DNA from: Ectothiorhodospira magna
GTDB lineage: Bacteria > Pseudomonadota > Gammaproteobacteria > Ectothiorhodospirales > Ectothiorhodospiraceae
Direction: 5' to 3'
Length of the DNA: 64,000 nt
Assembly (NCBI RefSeq): GCF_900110965.1
Contig: NZ_FOFO01000017.1
Coordinates: 1 to 64,000, forward strand
The notes beneath the pieces were generated by a model, which was given only the letters and a program-made list of their open reading frames with translations, did not search any database and was not told the DNA's origin. This document shows positions 47,821 to 61,824 of the stretch, in pieces. Made by a program: the position numbers and the translations under genes. Position 1 is the stretch's first letter, and each line of letters starts with the position of its first letter.

Positions 47821-48919
47821 ATGCTGGAACTCAACCCGCTGTTTTCCCAAATCAAGGATCTGCAAGGGCGTGTGGAAGCCCTGAGGGGGTATCTTTGACT
47901 TCGATACCAAGCGCGAGCGCCTGGAAGAAGTCGGTCGGGAACTGGAAGACCCCAACATCTGGAACGACCCCGAGAAGGCCCAGTCCCTGGGGCGCGAGCG
48001 TGCCCAGCTGGACCATGTGGTCGGCAACCTGGCCACCCTCACCGATAGCCTGACCGAGACCCGCGAGCTGCTGGAACTGGCCCAGGAAGAGAACGACGAG
48101 GACACTGTCCAGGCCGTCGAGGCCGATCTGGAACGGTTCGAACAGCAGGTGGGCGAACTGGAGTTCCAGCGCATGTTCGCCGGCGAGATGGACGGCTGCG
48201 CCGCTTTCCTCGATATCCAGGCCGGCTCCGGCGGCACCGAGGCCCAGGACTGGGCGGAGATGCTGCTGCGCATGTACCTGCGCTGGGGTGAGCGTCGCGG
48301 CTTCAAGACCGAACTGATGGAAGTCTCCGAAGGGGACGTGGCGGGCATCAAGAGTGCCACCATCCGCTTTGACGGCCCCTATGCCTTCGGCTGGCTGCGC
48401 ACCGAAACCGGCGTCCACCGTCTGGTGCGAAAGTCCCCCTTTGACTCCGGCAACCGCCGTCATACCTCCTTTACCTCGGTGTTCGTGTCCCCGGAAGTGG
48501 ATGACGACATCGACATCGAGATCAATCCGGCGGACCTGCGTATCGACGTCTACCGTGCCAGCGGCGCCGGCGGTCAGCACGTGAACCGGACCGAGTCCGC
48601 CGTGCGTATTACCCACATGCCCACCGGCGTGGTGGCGGCCTGCCAGAACGACCGTTCCCAGCACAAGAACAAGGACACGGCCATGAAGCAGCTCAAGGCC
48701 AAGCTCTATGAGCTGGAGCTGCAAAAGCGCAACGCCGAGAAGCAGGCCATGGAAGACAACAAGGCCGACATCGGCTGGGGTAGCCAGATCCGTTCCTATG
48801 TGCTGGACCAGTCCCGCATCAAGGACCTGCGCACCGGCGTGGAAGTGGGCAACACCCAGGCCGTGCTGGACGGTGATCTGGACCCCTTCATCGAAGCCAG
48901 CCTCAAGAGCGGGCTTTGA
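47821..48919 (+). CDS. prfB: Peptide chain release factor 2 (programmed +1 frameshift)
   Basis: Releases peptides at UAA and UGA, 365 residues after the frameshift. The first 25 codons (47821-47895) end at CTT followed by an in-frame TGA (47896-47898). A Shine-Dalgarno-like AGGGGG stands just ahead, and reading continues in +1 from 47897 (GAC TTC GAT). This is the classic RF2 autoregulatory site. Seen downstream: the stop-recognition tripeptide SPF (KSPFDSGN) and the catalytic GGQ ([15 protein letters not shown]). Forms the usual pair with lysS. Confidence 0.97.
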
Positions 48920-48965
48920 GCCGCCGTTTCACGCACTGCATGCCCATCAGGACCCGATCAAGCCA

Positions 48966-50462
<1,497 letters not shown>

Positions 50463-50547
50463 CGTCGCCATGTCGCCCGCACGCCCCATCGCCCGGCGGG
50501 CGGGACACACCCATTACACCCCACCGGCCTGCCCGCCCTGCGGTATT

Positions 50548-50570
50548 CCCTCTCCCCTTGCGGGAGAGGG
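50548..50570. repeat. CCCTCTCCC-type palindromic repeat, copy 2
   Basis: 9-bp stem CCCTCTCCC/GGGAGAGGG with 5-base loop between the convergent ends of lysS and pckA, so it can serve both as a terminator hairpin. Same core as at 47695. Confidence 0.7.
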
Positions 50571-50582
50571 GTTGGGGAAGAC

Positions 50583-52166
50583 TCACTCCACCCGCGGTGC
50601 CGCCGCCAGCAGTTCCGGGCTGGCCTGATCCGCGTAGGTCTTGAAATTCTCGTGGAACAGACGGGCCAGCTTGCGGGCCGTTTCCTGATAGGCCCGCGGG
50701 TCCTGCCAGGTGTTGGAAGGCACCAGCACCTCGTCCGGCACGTTGGGGCAGGACACCGGAATATGCACCCCGAAGATGGGGTCCGGTACCGTCTCCACCT
50801 GGTCCAGGGAACCGTCATGGATGGCATCGATGATGGCCCGGGTGTGGGCGATGCTCATGCGCTTGCCGACGCCGTAGGGGCCGCCGCTCCAGCCGGTGTT
50901 CACCATCCACACGCCCACGTCATGCTGGCGGATGCGTTCCGCCAGCAATGCCGCGTAGCGGGTCGGGTGCCAGACCAGGAAGGGCGCGCCGAAGCAGGCG
51001 GAGAAGGTGGCCTCCGGTTCGGTCACGCCCATTTCGGTGCCCGCCACCTTGGCGGTGTAACCGCTGATGAAGTGGTACATGGCCTGGGCCGGGGTCAGCC
51101 GGCTGACCGGCGGCAGCACGCTGAAGGCGTCGCAGGTGAGGAAGATCACGTGGCTCGGGTGCCCGCCGATGCAGGGGAGCTTGGCATTGGGAATGAATTC
51201 CACCGGGTAGGAGCAGCGGGTGTTTTCGGTGATGGTGCCGTCTTCGTAGTTCACTTCCCGGGTGTCCCGGTCATAGACCACGTTTTCCAGCACGGCACCG
51301 AAACGGATGGCATTGAAGATTTCCGGCTCTGCCTTCGGGTCCAGGTTGATGGCCTTGGCATAGCAGCCGCCTTCGATGTTGAAGACCCCCTCGTCGCTCC
51401 AGCAGTGCTCGTCGTCACCGATCAGGGCACGGTCCGGATCGGCCGAGAGGGTGGTCTTGCCGGTACCGGACAGGCCGAAGAAGATGGAGACGTCGCCGTC
51501 CTTGCCCTCGTTGGCGGAGCAGTGCATGGAGAGCACGTTCTGCTTGGGCATGATGTAGTTCATGATGGTGAACACGCCCTTCTTCATCTCGCCAGCGTAT
51601 TCGGTACCCAGGATCACGAACTCGCGCCGATCAAAGCACAGGCTCACGCTGGTGCTGTTCTTCACGCCGGGGATGCCGGTGTCGGCGGCGGCACGGCCGG
51701 CGTTGTAGATCACGTAGTCCGGCTCGCCGTAGCTGTCCAGTTCCTCCGCAGTGGGGCGGATCAGCATGTTCTGCATGAACAGGGCGTGGTAGGCCCGCTC
51801 GCAGATCACCCGGATGCGGATACGATAGCGGGGATCCCAGCCGGCAAAGCCGTCGATGACATACAGGCGGCCGCAGGTATTGAGATGGTCCACCGCCTGG
51901 GTGCGTAGGCTGTCGAAACTGCCGGCTTCCAGACCGACGTTGACGGACCCCCACCAGACATCGTCATTGATGTGGTCATGCTGGACCACGCGCTTGTCCT
52001 TGGGGCTGCGCCCGGTCTTGGCGCCGGACTTGGCGATGAGGGCGCCGGTGGCGGAGATGGCGGAGCCGTGTTCGTGGGCCAGGGCCTCTTCATAAAGGAC
52101 TGCCGGGGAGGGGTTGCGCAGCACCTTTGCCACGCGGATGCCATGTTGCTGAAGGCTGAAAGTCAT
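50583..52166 (-). CDS. pckA: Phosphoenolpyruvate carboxykinase (ATP)
   Basis: Converts oxaloacetate and ATP to PEP and CO2, first step of gluconeogenesis; 527 residues. Seen: SGAKTGRSPKDKRVV, the kinase P-loop FFGLSGTGKTTLSADPDR, the metal-binding GDDEHCWSDEGVFNIEGGCY, and NTGWSGGPYGVGKRM. GGAGA lies seven bases before the ATG. Its leader contains a hairpin (52185-52204) belonging to a probable transposon remnant. Confidence 0.96.
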   Translation of the reverse strand: MTFSLQQHGIRVAKVLRNPSPAVLYEEALAHEHGSAISATGALIAKSGAKTGRSPKDKRVVQHDHINDDVWWGSVNVGLEAGSFDSLRTQAVDHLNTCGRLYVIDGFAGWDPRYRIRIRVICERAYHALFMQNMLIRPTAEELDSYGEPDYVIYNAGRAAADTGIPGVKNSTSVSLCFDRREFVILGTEYAGEMKKGVFTIMNYIMPKQNVLSMHCSANEGKDGDVSIFFGLSGTGKTTLSADPDRALIGDDEHCWSDEGVFNIEGGCYAKAINLDPKAEPEIFNAIRFGAVLENVVYDRDTREVNYEDGTITENTRCSYPVEFIPNAKLPCIGGHPSHVIFLTCDAFSVLPPVSRLTPAQAMYHFISGYTAKVAGTEMGVTEPEATFSACFGAPFLVWHPTRYAALLAERIRQHDVGVWMVNTGWSGGPYGVGKRMSIAHTRAIIDAIHDGSLDQVETVPDPIFGVHIPVSCPNVPDEVLVPSNTWQDPRAYQETARKLARLFHENFKTYADQASPELLAAAPRVE

Positions 52167-52184
52167 AATCTCTCCGCAAGGAAA

Positions 52185-52560
52185 CCCGCGATTTCAATCG
52201 TGGGAGGAATTGCGGCTGCGGGACTGCAGTCGCCGAAAAAGGGTGTGGGCCTTCCACCCACAGGGCCGCAAGGCTCTGCCCCGTAAAGGGCACCAGTGAC
52301 GCAGGGCTTTGGCCCTGTCTCCCCTCGCCAATGTCTGCAACCGGCTCCCGCCTTGCGGCGGCGACTGGAACCTTCGGCGCTTTACCTTTCGCCAGCATGA
52401 TCCCAGACTTCCAGAGCGGCAGACTGAGGAAGCATCTGCCGGTGGGTCTTGACGACCTGTTGCAAACGTAGCCCCTTTCCAGCGTCCTGCTCAGGCGGGC
52501 TCAGGCTGGTCAACCCGGCTTGCTTTCACAAGCCCCCGACTGAAGTCGGGGGTAGTTGAC
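52185..52560. mobile_element. Probable remnant of an IS200/IS605-type element or MITE
   Basis: About 375 non-coding bases bounded by two short-loop hairpins: CCCGCGATT/AATCGTGGG (52185-52204) and CCCCCGACT/AGTCGGGGG (52533-52552), the latter followed by TAGTTGAC. Both resemble the imperfect palindromes at the ends of IS200/IS605 elements. No transposase frame is preserved, and the orientation is uncertain. The remaining 150 bases up to the ABC gene (52561-52713) hold nothing recognised. Confidence 0.45.
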
Positions 52561-52713
52561 GTTGCGGGTGTTCCTGTGGAGAGGAGAGGGCTGATCCATA
52601 AGAGATTATTCAGTTGCACTGCGCAAAACAACAGCAAACCGGGCATTTTGGAATATTTCCTTGATCAATCTCATTGGGTATAAAGGAAGCTTTGCCCCCT
52701 TGCCGGAAATCAA

Positions 52714-54501
52714 GTGAGATATCGCTCCGACTACGCCTATTCCGATCAACCCATCAACTGGCGCATCCTGCGCAGTCTGCTGCCCTACCTGATGGAATTC
52801 AGGGGGCGGGTGGCCCTGGCGGTGGTCTTTCTGACCCTGGCCAAGCTGGCCGGGGTGGCGGTGCCGGTGGTCCTCAAGTACATCGTGGACCATTTCGATC
52901 CCTCGGCGGAAGCCGCCCTGGTGGCCATTCCCCTGGGGCTGTTGCTGGCCTACGGTCTGTTGCGGTTCGGCTCGGTGTTTTTTGGCGAATTGCGGGATGC
53001 GGTCTTTGCCCGGGTGGCGGAACGGGCCATGCGGCGGATTTCCCTGCGGGTGTTCGAGCATCTGCACCGGATGGACCTGGGATTTCACCTGTCCCGGCGC
53101 ACCGGCGGCCTGACCCGGGACATCGAGCGGGGCACCACCGGCATCAGCTTCCTGCTGCGCTTCACCGTCTTCAATATCATTCCCACCCTGCTGGAGATCG
53201 CCCTGGTGGCGGTGATCCTGATGCTCATCCTGAGCCCGGGTTTTGCCGTGACCATGGTGCTTGCGGTGGGGATCTACGTGATCTTTTCCATCTTCGTGAC
53301 CGAGTGGCGCAACCGTTTCGTGCGCGAGGCCAACCAGATGGACAACCGATCCAATACCCGCGCCGTGGACAGCCTGCTCAACTACGAAACGGTGAAGTAC
53401 TTCGGCAACGAGACCTTCGAGGCCCGTCGCTATGACGCGGATCTGGAAGCCTGGGAGTCGGCGCGGATGAAGAACCGCCTGTCCCTGGCGGCGCTCAACT
53501 CCGGCCAGGCCCTGATCATTGCCGGCGGCATCACGGTCATGATGATCATGGCGTCCTCCCGGGTGGCCGCCGGAGAGATGACGGTGGGGGATCTGGTGAT
53601 GGTCAACGCCTACATGATCCAGCTGTTCATCCCGCTGAATTTCCTGGGCTTTGTGTACCGGGAGATCCGGGAGGCCCTGATCAACATCGAGCGCCTGTTC
53701 GGTCTCATGGATCAGCCGCCCAGGGTGGTGGATCGTCCTGGGGCGGGTGCCCTGGTGGCCGATGGGGGAGCGATCCGGTTCACGGACGTCTGCTTTGGCT
53801 ATGGCCCGGACCGGCAGATCCTGCATCAGGTGAGTTTTCAGGTGCCCGCCGGGCACAAGGTGGCCATCGTCGGCGCCAGCGGTGCCGGCAAGTCCACCCT
53901 GGCCCGGCTGCTGTTCCGGTTTTACGATGTGGACCGGGGCAGTATCTGCATCCACGGCCAGGATATCCGGGACGTGACCCAGGACAGCCTGCGGGCGGCC
54001 ATCGGCGTGGTGCCCCAGGATACGGTGCTGTTCAACGACAGCATCCGCTACAACATCGCCTACGGCTGCCCCGGCGCCACGGAGGCCGCCGTGCGGCGGG
54101 CCGCCCGTCTGGCCCATCTGGAAGACTTCATTGCCCGCCTGCCCCAAGGATATGACACCGTGGTGGGGGAGCGGGGGCTCAAGCTCTCCGGTGGCGAGAA
54201 ACAGCGCATCGCCATTGCCCGGGTGATCCTCAAGGACCCGCCCATCCTGATCCTGGACGAGGCCACTTCATCCCTGGATTCCCATTCGGAGCAGGCCATC
54301 ATGGGGGCCTTGAAGGCCATTGCCCATTCGCGCACCACCCTGGCCATCGCCCATCGGCTCTCCACCATCCAGGATGCGGATCACATCATCGTGCTGGATC
54401 AGGGGCAGGTGGTGGAGCAGGGCACCCATGATGATCTCCTGATCCGGCGGGGCATCTATGCCGGACTCTGGGAGAGCCAATTGCGGCATGCTGTGAAGTA
54501 G
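52714..54501 (+). CDS. Atm1/HMT1-type ABC exporter (ATP-binding and membrane domains fused)
   Basis: 595 residues. A six-helix transmembrane domain (about 20-320) contains SLLNYETVKYFGNE, the stretch characteristic of the Atm1/ABCB7 group. The ATPase domain (about 355-590) has Walker A GASGAGKST, signature LSGGEKQRIAIARV and DEATSSLDSHS. Members export glutathione-linked sulfur compounds or metals; the substrate here is unknown. Start is GTG at 52714 with a weak GGAA ahead; no better start was found. Confidence 0.9.
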   Translation: MRYRSDYAYSDQPINWRILRSLLPYLMEFRGRVALAVVFLTLAKLAGVAVPVVLKYIVDHFDPSAEAALVAIPLGLLLAYGLLRFGSVFFGELRDAVFARVAERAMRRISLRVFEHLHRMDLGFHLSRRTGGLTRDIERGTTGISFLLRFTVFNIIPTLLEIALVAVILMLILSPGFAVTMVLAVGIYVIFSIFVTEWRNRFVREANQMDNRSNTRAVDSLLNYETVKYFGNETFEARRYDADLEAWESARMKNRLSLAALNSGQALIIAGGITVMMIMASSRVAAGEMTVGDLVMVNAYMIQLFIPLNFLGFVYREIREALINIERLFGLMDQPPRVVDRPGAGALVADGGAIRFTDVCFGYGPDRQILHQVSFQVPAGHKVAIVGASGAGKSTLARLLFRFYDVDRGSICIHGQDIRDVTQDSLRAAIGVVPQDTVLFNDSIRYNIAYGCPGATEAAVRRAARLAHLEDFIARLPQGYDTVVGERGLKLSGGEKQRIAIARVILKDPPILILDEATSSLDSHSEQAIMGALKAIAHSRTTLAIAHRLSTIQDADHIIVLDQGQVVEQGTHDDLLIRRGIYAGLWESQLRHAVK

Positions 54502-54510
54502 GCCCGGATC

Positions 54511-54900
54511 TTAAGGCAGCTTCACTTCCTGTGGCGGCTGCCAATCAGGGGCACGATGTTCGGCGGTCACGGTGGTGTATACACCCCCTCGCACGTTGAA
54601 TTCTGCCGTCAGACGCATGAAGCGGGGCGCCGTGGCCGCCACCAGGTCGCCAAGGATGCGGTTGGTCACTGCCTCGTGAAAGGCGCCCTCATCCCGAAAT
54701 GACCAAACGTACATCTTCAGGGACTTAAGCTCCACACACTGCCCATCGGGCACATATTCCAGTTGCAGCTGAGCAAAGTCCGGCTGGCCGGTCTTGGGGC
54801 AAAGACAAGTGAACTCCGGTATCCGGATGCGGATGGTATAATCCCGGTCCTTTTGGGGATTTTCAAAGGTTTCCAAGTGCTTGCTGGGCTGGCTCGACAT
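54511..54900 (-). CDS. queF: NADPH-dependent 7-cyano-7-deazaguanine reductase QueF
   Basis: Reduces preQ0 to preQ1 in queuosine synthesis, 129 residues, the short single-domain form. Seen: the catalytic cysteine region [16 protein letters not shown], the QueF motif [16 protein letters not shown], and the conserved [10 protein letters not shown]. The ATG at 54900 is used rather than an upstream TTG. Convergent with the ABC exporter (9 bases) and divergent from smc. Confidence 0.95.
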   Translation of the reverse strand: MSSQPSKHLETFENPQKDRDYTIRIRIPEFTCLCPKTGQPDFAQLQLEYVPDGQCVELKSLKMYVWSFRDEGAFHEAVTNRILGDLVAATAPRFMRLTAEFNVRGGVYTTVTAEHRAPDWQPPQEVKLP

Positions 54901-55007
54901 GCTGTGCAATATCCGGTCGTCAATGTGGATGGGTACAGCCGGATATTCTACCCCCTTGCACCAATGGTCCGAAACCTGTCCACCGTACTGGGAATGATCG
55001 CCTCTCG

Positions 55008-58000
55008 ATGCGACTAAGCAAGATTAAACTGGCCGGCTTCAAATCCTTCGTCGATCCCACCACCATCCTGCTGCCCAGTAACCGGGTGGGTATCGTAGGG
55101 CCAAACGGCTGTGGTAAATCCAATACCATCGACGCCGTCCGCTGGGTGATGGGAGAGTCCTCCGCCCGCTATCTGCGCGGCGATTCCATGGACGATGTCA
55201 TTTTCAATGGTTCTTCCACCCGACAGCCTGTTGGTCAGGCTTCCATCGAACTGGTGTTCGACAATAGTCAGGGCGGACTGGGAGGGCCGTATGCCCAGTA
55301 TGCAGAAATTGCCATCAAGCGCCGGGTTTCCAGGGATGGCCAGTCCCAGTATTTTCTCAACGGCACCCGTTGCCGGCGGCGGGATATCACCGACATTTTT
55401 TTGGGCACCGGCCTGGGGCCTCGCAGCTATGCCATCATCGAGCAGGGGATGATTTCCCGCATCATCGAGGCCAGGCCGGAGGAGTTACGGGTCTATCTGG
55501 AAGAAGCTGCAGGCATTTCCAAGTACAAGGAACGCCGCCGGGAAACCGAAACCCGTATCCGCCATACCCGTGAAAACCTGGAACGCCTGCAGGACCTGCG
55601 CGACGAGGTGGACAAGCAATTGCGTCACCTGAAGCGCCAGGCCGATGTGGCAGAACGCTATCAGATCTGGCGGGATGAAGAGCGCCATCTCAAGGCCGAA
55701 CTGATGGCCTTGCGACTCCAGGATATGGCGACTGAATCTGCACAACGGGAGCAGGAACTGCGGGCCCAGGAAACCCGTCTGGAGACGGCACTGGACCGGC
55801 AACGTCAACTGGAGACCGCCTTGGAGCAGGACCGGCAGGCTCTGGTGAATGCCAATGGCAATTTTAATGAGGTCCAGGGACATTATTATCGCCTGGGCAG
55901 TGAAATCTCCCGTACCGAACAGTCCATCGAACATCACCGGGAGTTGCAGTCCCGTCATGCCAGGGAGCTGGATCAGGTGCGGGACAATCTGGCCCAGGCC
56001 CGTGGTCATATTCAGGCCGATGAAACCCGCCTGCAAGCGGTGCTGATGGAACTGGAGACCCTGGAACCGGAACATGATGTGGGCAGTGAGGCGCTGGAGA
56101 CCATCAATCACCAGTTGATCGAGGCAGAGCAGGCCATGCAGGTCTGGCAAGGGCGCTGGGAAGATGTGAATCAGCGAGCCGCCGAGCCTGGGCAGTTGGC
56201 TCAGGTGGAGCGTACCCGGATGGAGCAGTTGGAACGCCAGATCCACGCCCTGAACGAGCGCCTCTCCCGTCTGGTTCAGGAGCAGGGCACCCTCTCCACC
56301 GAGGCGTTATGCACTGAAATTCAGACCTTGGAAGATCAGGCCCTGACCGCCCATACCCAGGTGGAGACTCTGGACGAATCCCTGCAGACAACCCGTGACC
56401 ATATCCATGCTCATCGGGAGCAGGTTCAGTGCCATGCCGCTGAGATTGACGGATTAAAAAGCCGTATGCAGGCGGTCACTGGCCGTGTGGCCTCTTTGGA
56501 GGCATTGCAGCAAGCCGCTCTGGGCAAGCAGACAGCCTCAGTGATGACATGGCTCAAGGCACAGGGTCTGGCGGATGCACCCCGGTTGGGGGAGGGACTG
56601 GAGGTGGAGCCAGGTTGGGAGCGAGCGGTGGAAACCGTATTGGGCCAGTATCTGGAGGCGGTCTGTGTGTCCAGCCTGGATACTCTGGCCCAGCAGTGCC
56701 ATACCCTCGATCAGGGGGATTTACTGGTCTGGGAAACCACCGCTGGATCCGTTGCACATACTCCGCCGGCTTCCACCCGGCTGGCCGCCAGAGTGCGAGG
56801 TGCTCATGCCCTGGGCGATCTGCTGGCATCGGTACATGGGGTTACGGATCTGGCCTCGGCCCTGGCCTTGCGGCCTCATCTGGCTCCCCATGAATCGGTG
56901 ATCACCACCGATGGCCTCTGGCTGGGTCGGTGCTGGCTACGGGTGGCCCGGGATCAGGACGAACATGCCGGCTTGATCAGTCGGGATCGGGAATTGCGTC
57001 AACTCAAGGAAGACAGGCGGGGGCTGCAGGAAACACTCACCACCCGGCAGCAGTCCCTGGAAGTCTGTGAACAAGCCCTGCATGATCTGGAGGCAGAGCG
57101 CGATCAGCGCCAGATGGCGCTGAATCAGGCCCATCGCACCGCCAGCGAACTGGATGCCTTGCTGGATAACCGGCGCACCCGCCTGGAACAGGTGCAAAAC
57201 CGCATGGAGCAGGTGGAGGCAGAGATCATCGAGGTGCAAACCCAGATTCAGCAAGAGCAGGCCTCCCTGGCCCAGGCCACCCACCGTCGCAATGATGCCG
57301 TGACCACCATGGAGGCACTGGCTCGGGAACGGGAAGCCCTGGAAGAGGAACGGGACGGGTTGCGTCATGATCTGGACCGGGTTCGGAGCGAGGCCCAGGC
57401 CCGTCGGGAAGCGGTACACCGGACGGCCCTGAAGCTGCAGACCCTGCGGGCCGCACGGGATGCTGCCCGGCAGGCCCTGGAGCGTCTGCAAGGTCAGTTT
57501 GACCAATGGCAGGATCGGCTGCAGGATCTGCAGGCAGCACAGGATCAGACCCAGGCCCCCATCGGCGAGCTGGAGGATACCCTGGCCACTCTGGTGGAAG
57601 GGCATATGACCATGGAACAGACTCTGGCCGAGGCCCGTGGCCGGGTTCAGTCTCTGGAAATCACCTTGCGGGACAAGGACCGGCAGCGTCTGGAGGTGGA
57701 GCGGGAGGCAGAAGCCCTGCGGGATCGTCTGGATGAGCTGCGCATGACCTGGCAGGAAATCAAGGTGCGCCGGCAGACCTTGCTGGAGCAGTTACAGGAT
57801 ACCGGTTTTACCCTGGAAGCCTTGCTGGAGACACTGGACCCGGATGCCAATGCGGCGGATCGGCAGCAGCAGGTGGATGAACTGGGTCAGCGCATTGCCC
57901 GCCTGGGGCCTATCAATCTGGCCGCCATCGACGAATACAAGACCCAAAGCGAACGCAAGACCTATCTGGATGCGCAGCATGATGATTTGATCCAGGCTCT

Positions 58001-58517
58001 GGAGACCCTGGAAAATGCCATTCAGCGCATCGACCGGGAGACCCGGAGCCGGTTTCGCGATACTTTCGAGCGGGTGAACGGACGCTTGCAGGAGATGTTT
58101 CCCCGTTTGTTTGGTGGCGGACAGGCTCACCTTGAGATGACCGGAGACGATCTGCTGTCCACCGGCATTGCAGTGATGGCCCGCCCGCCGGGCAAGCGTC
58201 TGTCCACCATTCATCTGATGTCAGGTGGGGAAAAGGCACTGACTGCAGTGGCGCTGGTGTTTGCCATCTTTGAACTCAACCCGGCCCCCTTCTGTATGCT
58301 GGATGAGGTGGATGCTCCCCTGGATGAGGCCAATGTGGGGCGCTTTTGTACCCTGGTGCGGGAAATGTCGGAGCGGGTGCAGTTCATTTTCATCACCCAT
58401 AACAAGACAACCATGGAACTGGCCGATCAGTTGGTGGGCGTGACCATGCGGGAGCCGGGGGTTTCCCGACTGGTGACCGTAGATGTGGAAGCCGCTGCCC
58501 AGATGGCCAGTGCCTGA
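55008..58517 (+). CDS. smc: Chromosome partition protein SMC
   Basis: 1169 residues, the large ATPase of bacterial condensin. Head parts: Walker [17 protein letters not shown] near residue 32 and, at the C terminus, [18 protein letters not shown] with Walker [15 protein letters not shown]. Two long coiled-coil arms (about 170-500 and 660-1000) flank a hinge around 510-640. Followed directly by zipA and ligA, a gene order known in Pseudomonas and relatives. Confidence 0.96.
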   Translation: MRLSKIKLAGFKSFVDPTTILLPSNRVGIVGPNGCGKSNTIDAVRWVMGESSARYLRGDSMDDVIFNGSSTRQPVGQASIELVFDNSQGGLGGPYAQYAEIAIKRRVSRDGQSQYFLNGTRCRRRDITDIFLGTGLGPRSYAIIEQGMISRIIEARPEELRVYLEEAAGISKYKERRRETETRIRHTRENLERLQDLRDEVDKQLRHLKRQADVAERYQIWRDEERHLKAELMALRLQDMATESAQREQELRAQETRLETALDRQRQLETALEQDRQALVNANGNFNEVQGHYYRLGSEISRTEQSIEHHRELQSRHARELDQVRDNLAQARGHIQADETRLQAVLMELETLEPEHDVGSEALETINHQLIEAEQAMQVWQGRWEDVNQRAAEPGQLAQVERTRMEQLERQIHALNERLSRLVQEQGTLSTEALCTEIQTLEDQALTAHTQVETLDESLQTTRDHIHAHREQVQCHAAEIDGLKSRMQAVTGRVASLEALQQAALGKQTASVMTWLKAQGLADAPRLGEGLEVEPGWERAVETVLGQYLEAVCVSSLDTLAQQCHTLDQGDLLVWETTAGSVAHTPPASTRLAARVRGAHALGDLLASVHGVTDLASALALRPHLAPHESVITTDGLWLGRCWLRVARDQDEHAGLISRDRELRQLKEDRRGLQETLTTRQQSLEVCEQALHDLEAERDQRQMALNQAHRTASELDALLDNRRTRLEQVQNRMEQVEAEIIEVQTQIQQEQASLAQATHRRNDAVTTMEALAREREALEEERDGLRHDLDRVRSEAQARREAVHRTALKLQTLRAARDAARQALERLQGQFDQWQDRLQDLQAAQDQTQAPIGELEDTLATLVEGHMTMEQTLAEARGRVQSLEITLRDKDRQRLEVEREAEALRDRLDELRMTWQEIKVRRQTLLEQLQDTGFTLEALLETLDPDANAADRQQQVDELGQRIARLGPINLAAIDEYKTQSERKTYLDAQHDDLIQALETLENAIQRIDRETRSRFRDTFERVNGRLQEMFPRLFGGGQAHLEMTGDDLLSTGIAVMARPPGKRLSTIHLMSGGEKALTAVALVFAIFELNPAPFCMLDEVDAPLDEANVGRFCTLVREMSERVQFIFITHNKTTMELADQLVGVTMREPGVSRLVTVDVEAAAQMASA

Positions 58518-58544
58518 AGACACAACCAAGTAAGGACCCGGTAA

Positions 58545-61428
<2,884 letters not shown>

Positions 61429-61449
61429 CGATGCTCACCAGGGAGCAGG

Positions 61450-61641
61450 TTACCAGTCCAGGTCCACGGGGCCGGAATTGTTCTCGTCGAAGGTATCTTC
61501 CAGTTGACGCTTGAGCGCCCTGCGCTCCAGAAGCAATTCCAGAGAGCGCCGTGCCGAAAGGCGAGGGGAGCTGTCGGATTCCTTCCAGTCAACGCTGTCG
61601 TCTTCATCATCTGCCAGAAGGGAATCGGTGGCCCTGGCCAT
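61450..61641 (-). CDS. Small acidic protein, PA3496-like
   Basis: 63 residues, no signal peptide or membrane helix. A Asp/Ser-rich N-terminal half is followed by the basic helix SARRSLELLLERRALKRQLED and an acidic end. This resembles the short PA3496 family of gammaproteobacteria (from memory), whose role is not established. GGAGA lies about nine bases before the ATG and a plausible promoter is present. Convergent with ligA. Confidence 0.55.
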   Translation of the reverse strand: MARATDSLLADDEDDSVDWKESDSSPRLSARRSLELLLERRALKRQLEDTFDENNSGPVDLDW

Positions 61642-61677
61642 GCTGTCATGTCTCCGTGTGATTGTGACTCAGGACGC

Positions 61678-61705
61678 CTTATAAACCCTGTGTAAAAAAC
61701 TGCAA
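61678..61705 (-). promoter_or_regulatory. Probable promoter of the small acidic protein
   Basis: On the minus strand TTGCAG (61705-61700), 16 bases, TATAAG (61683-61678), 36 bases before the start codon. Confidence 0.5.
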
Positions 61706-61755
61706 CAAGATTTTTTTTATCAGCAAGGCAAGTTCCATTGATGGCAATGAACAAC

Positions 61756-61794
61756 AAAAAAGCCCGGCCCGCTGATCAGGCGGAACCGGGCTTT
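61756..61794 (-). terminator. Rho-independent terminator of deaD
   Basis: On the minus strand a stem AAAGCCCGG/CCGGGCTTT (61794-61786 with 61767-61759) with an inner CCGC/GCGG pairing, running into T residues. It lies 31 bases after the deaD stop. Confidence 0.85.
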
Positions 61795-61824
61795 GGTGTA
61801 TCCGGTCAGGGCCGGTTCGACGGT

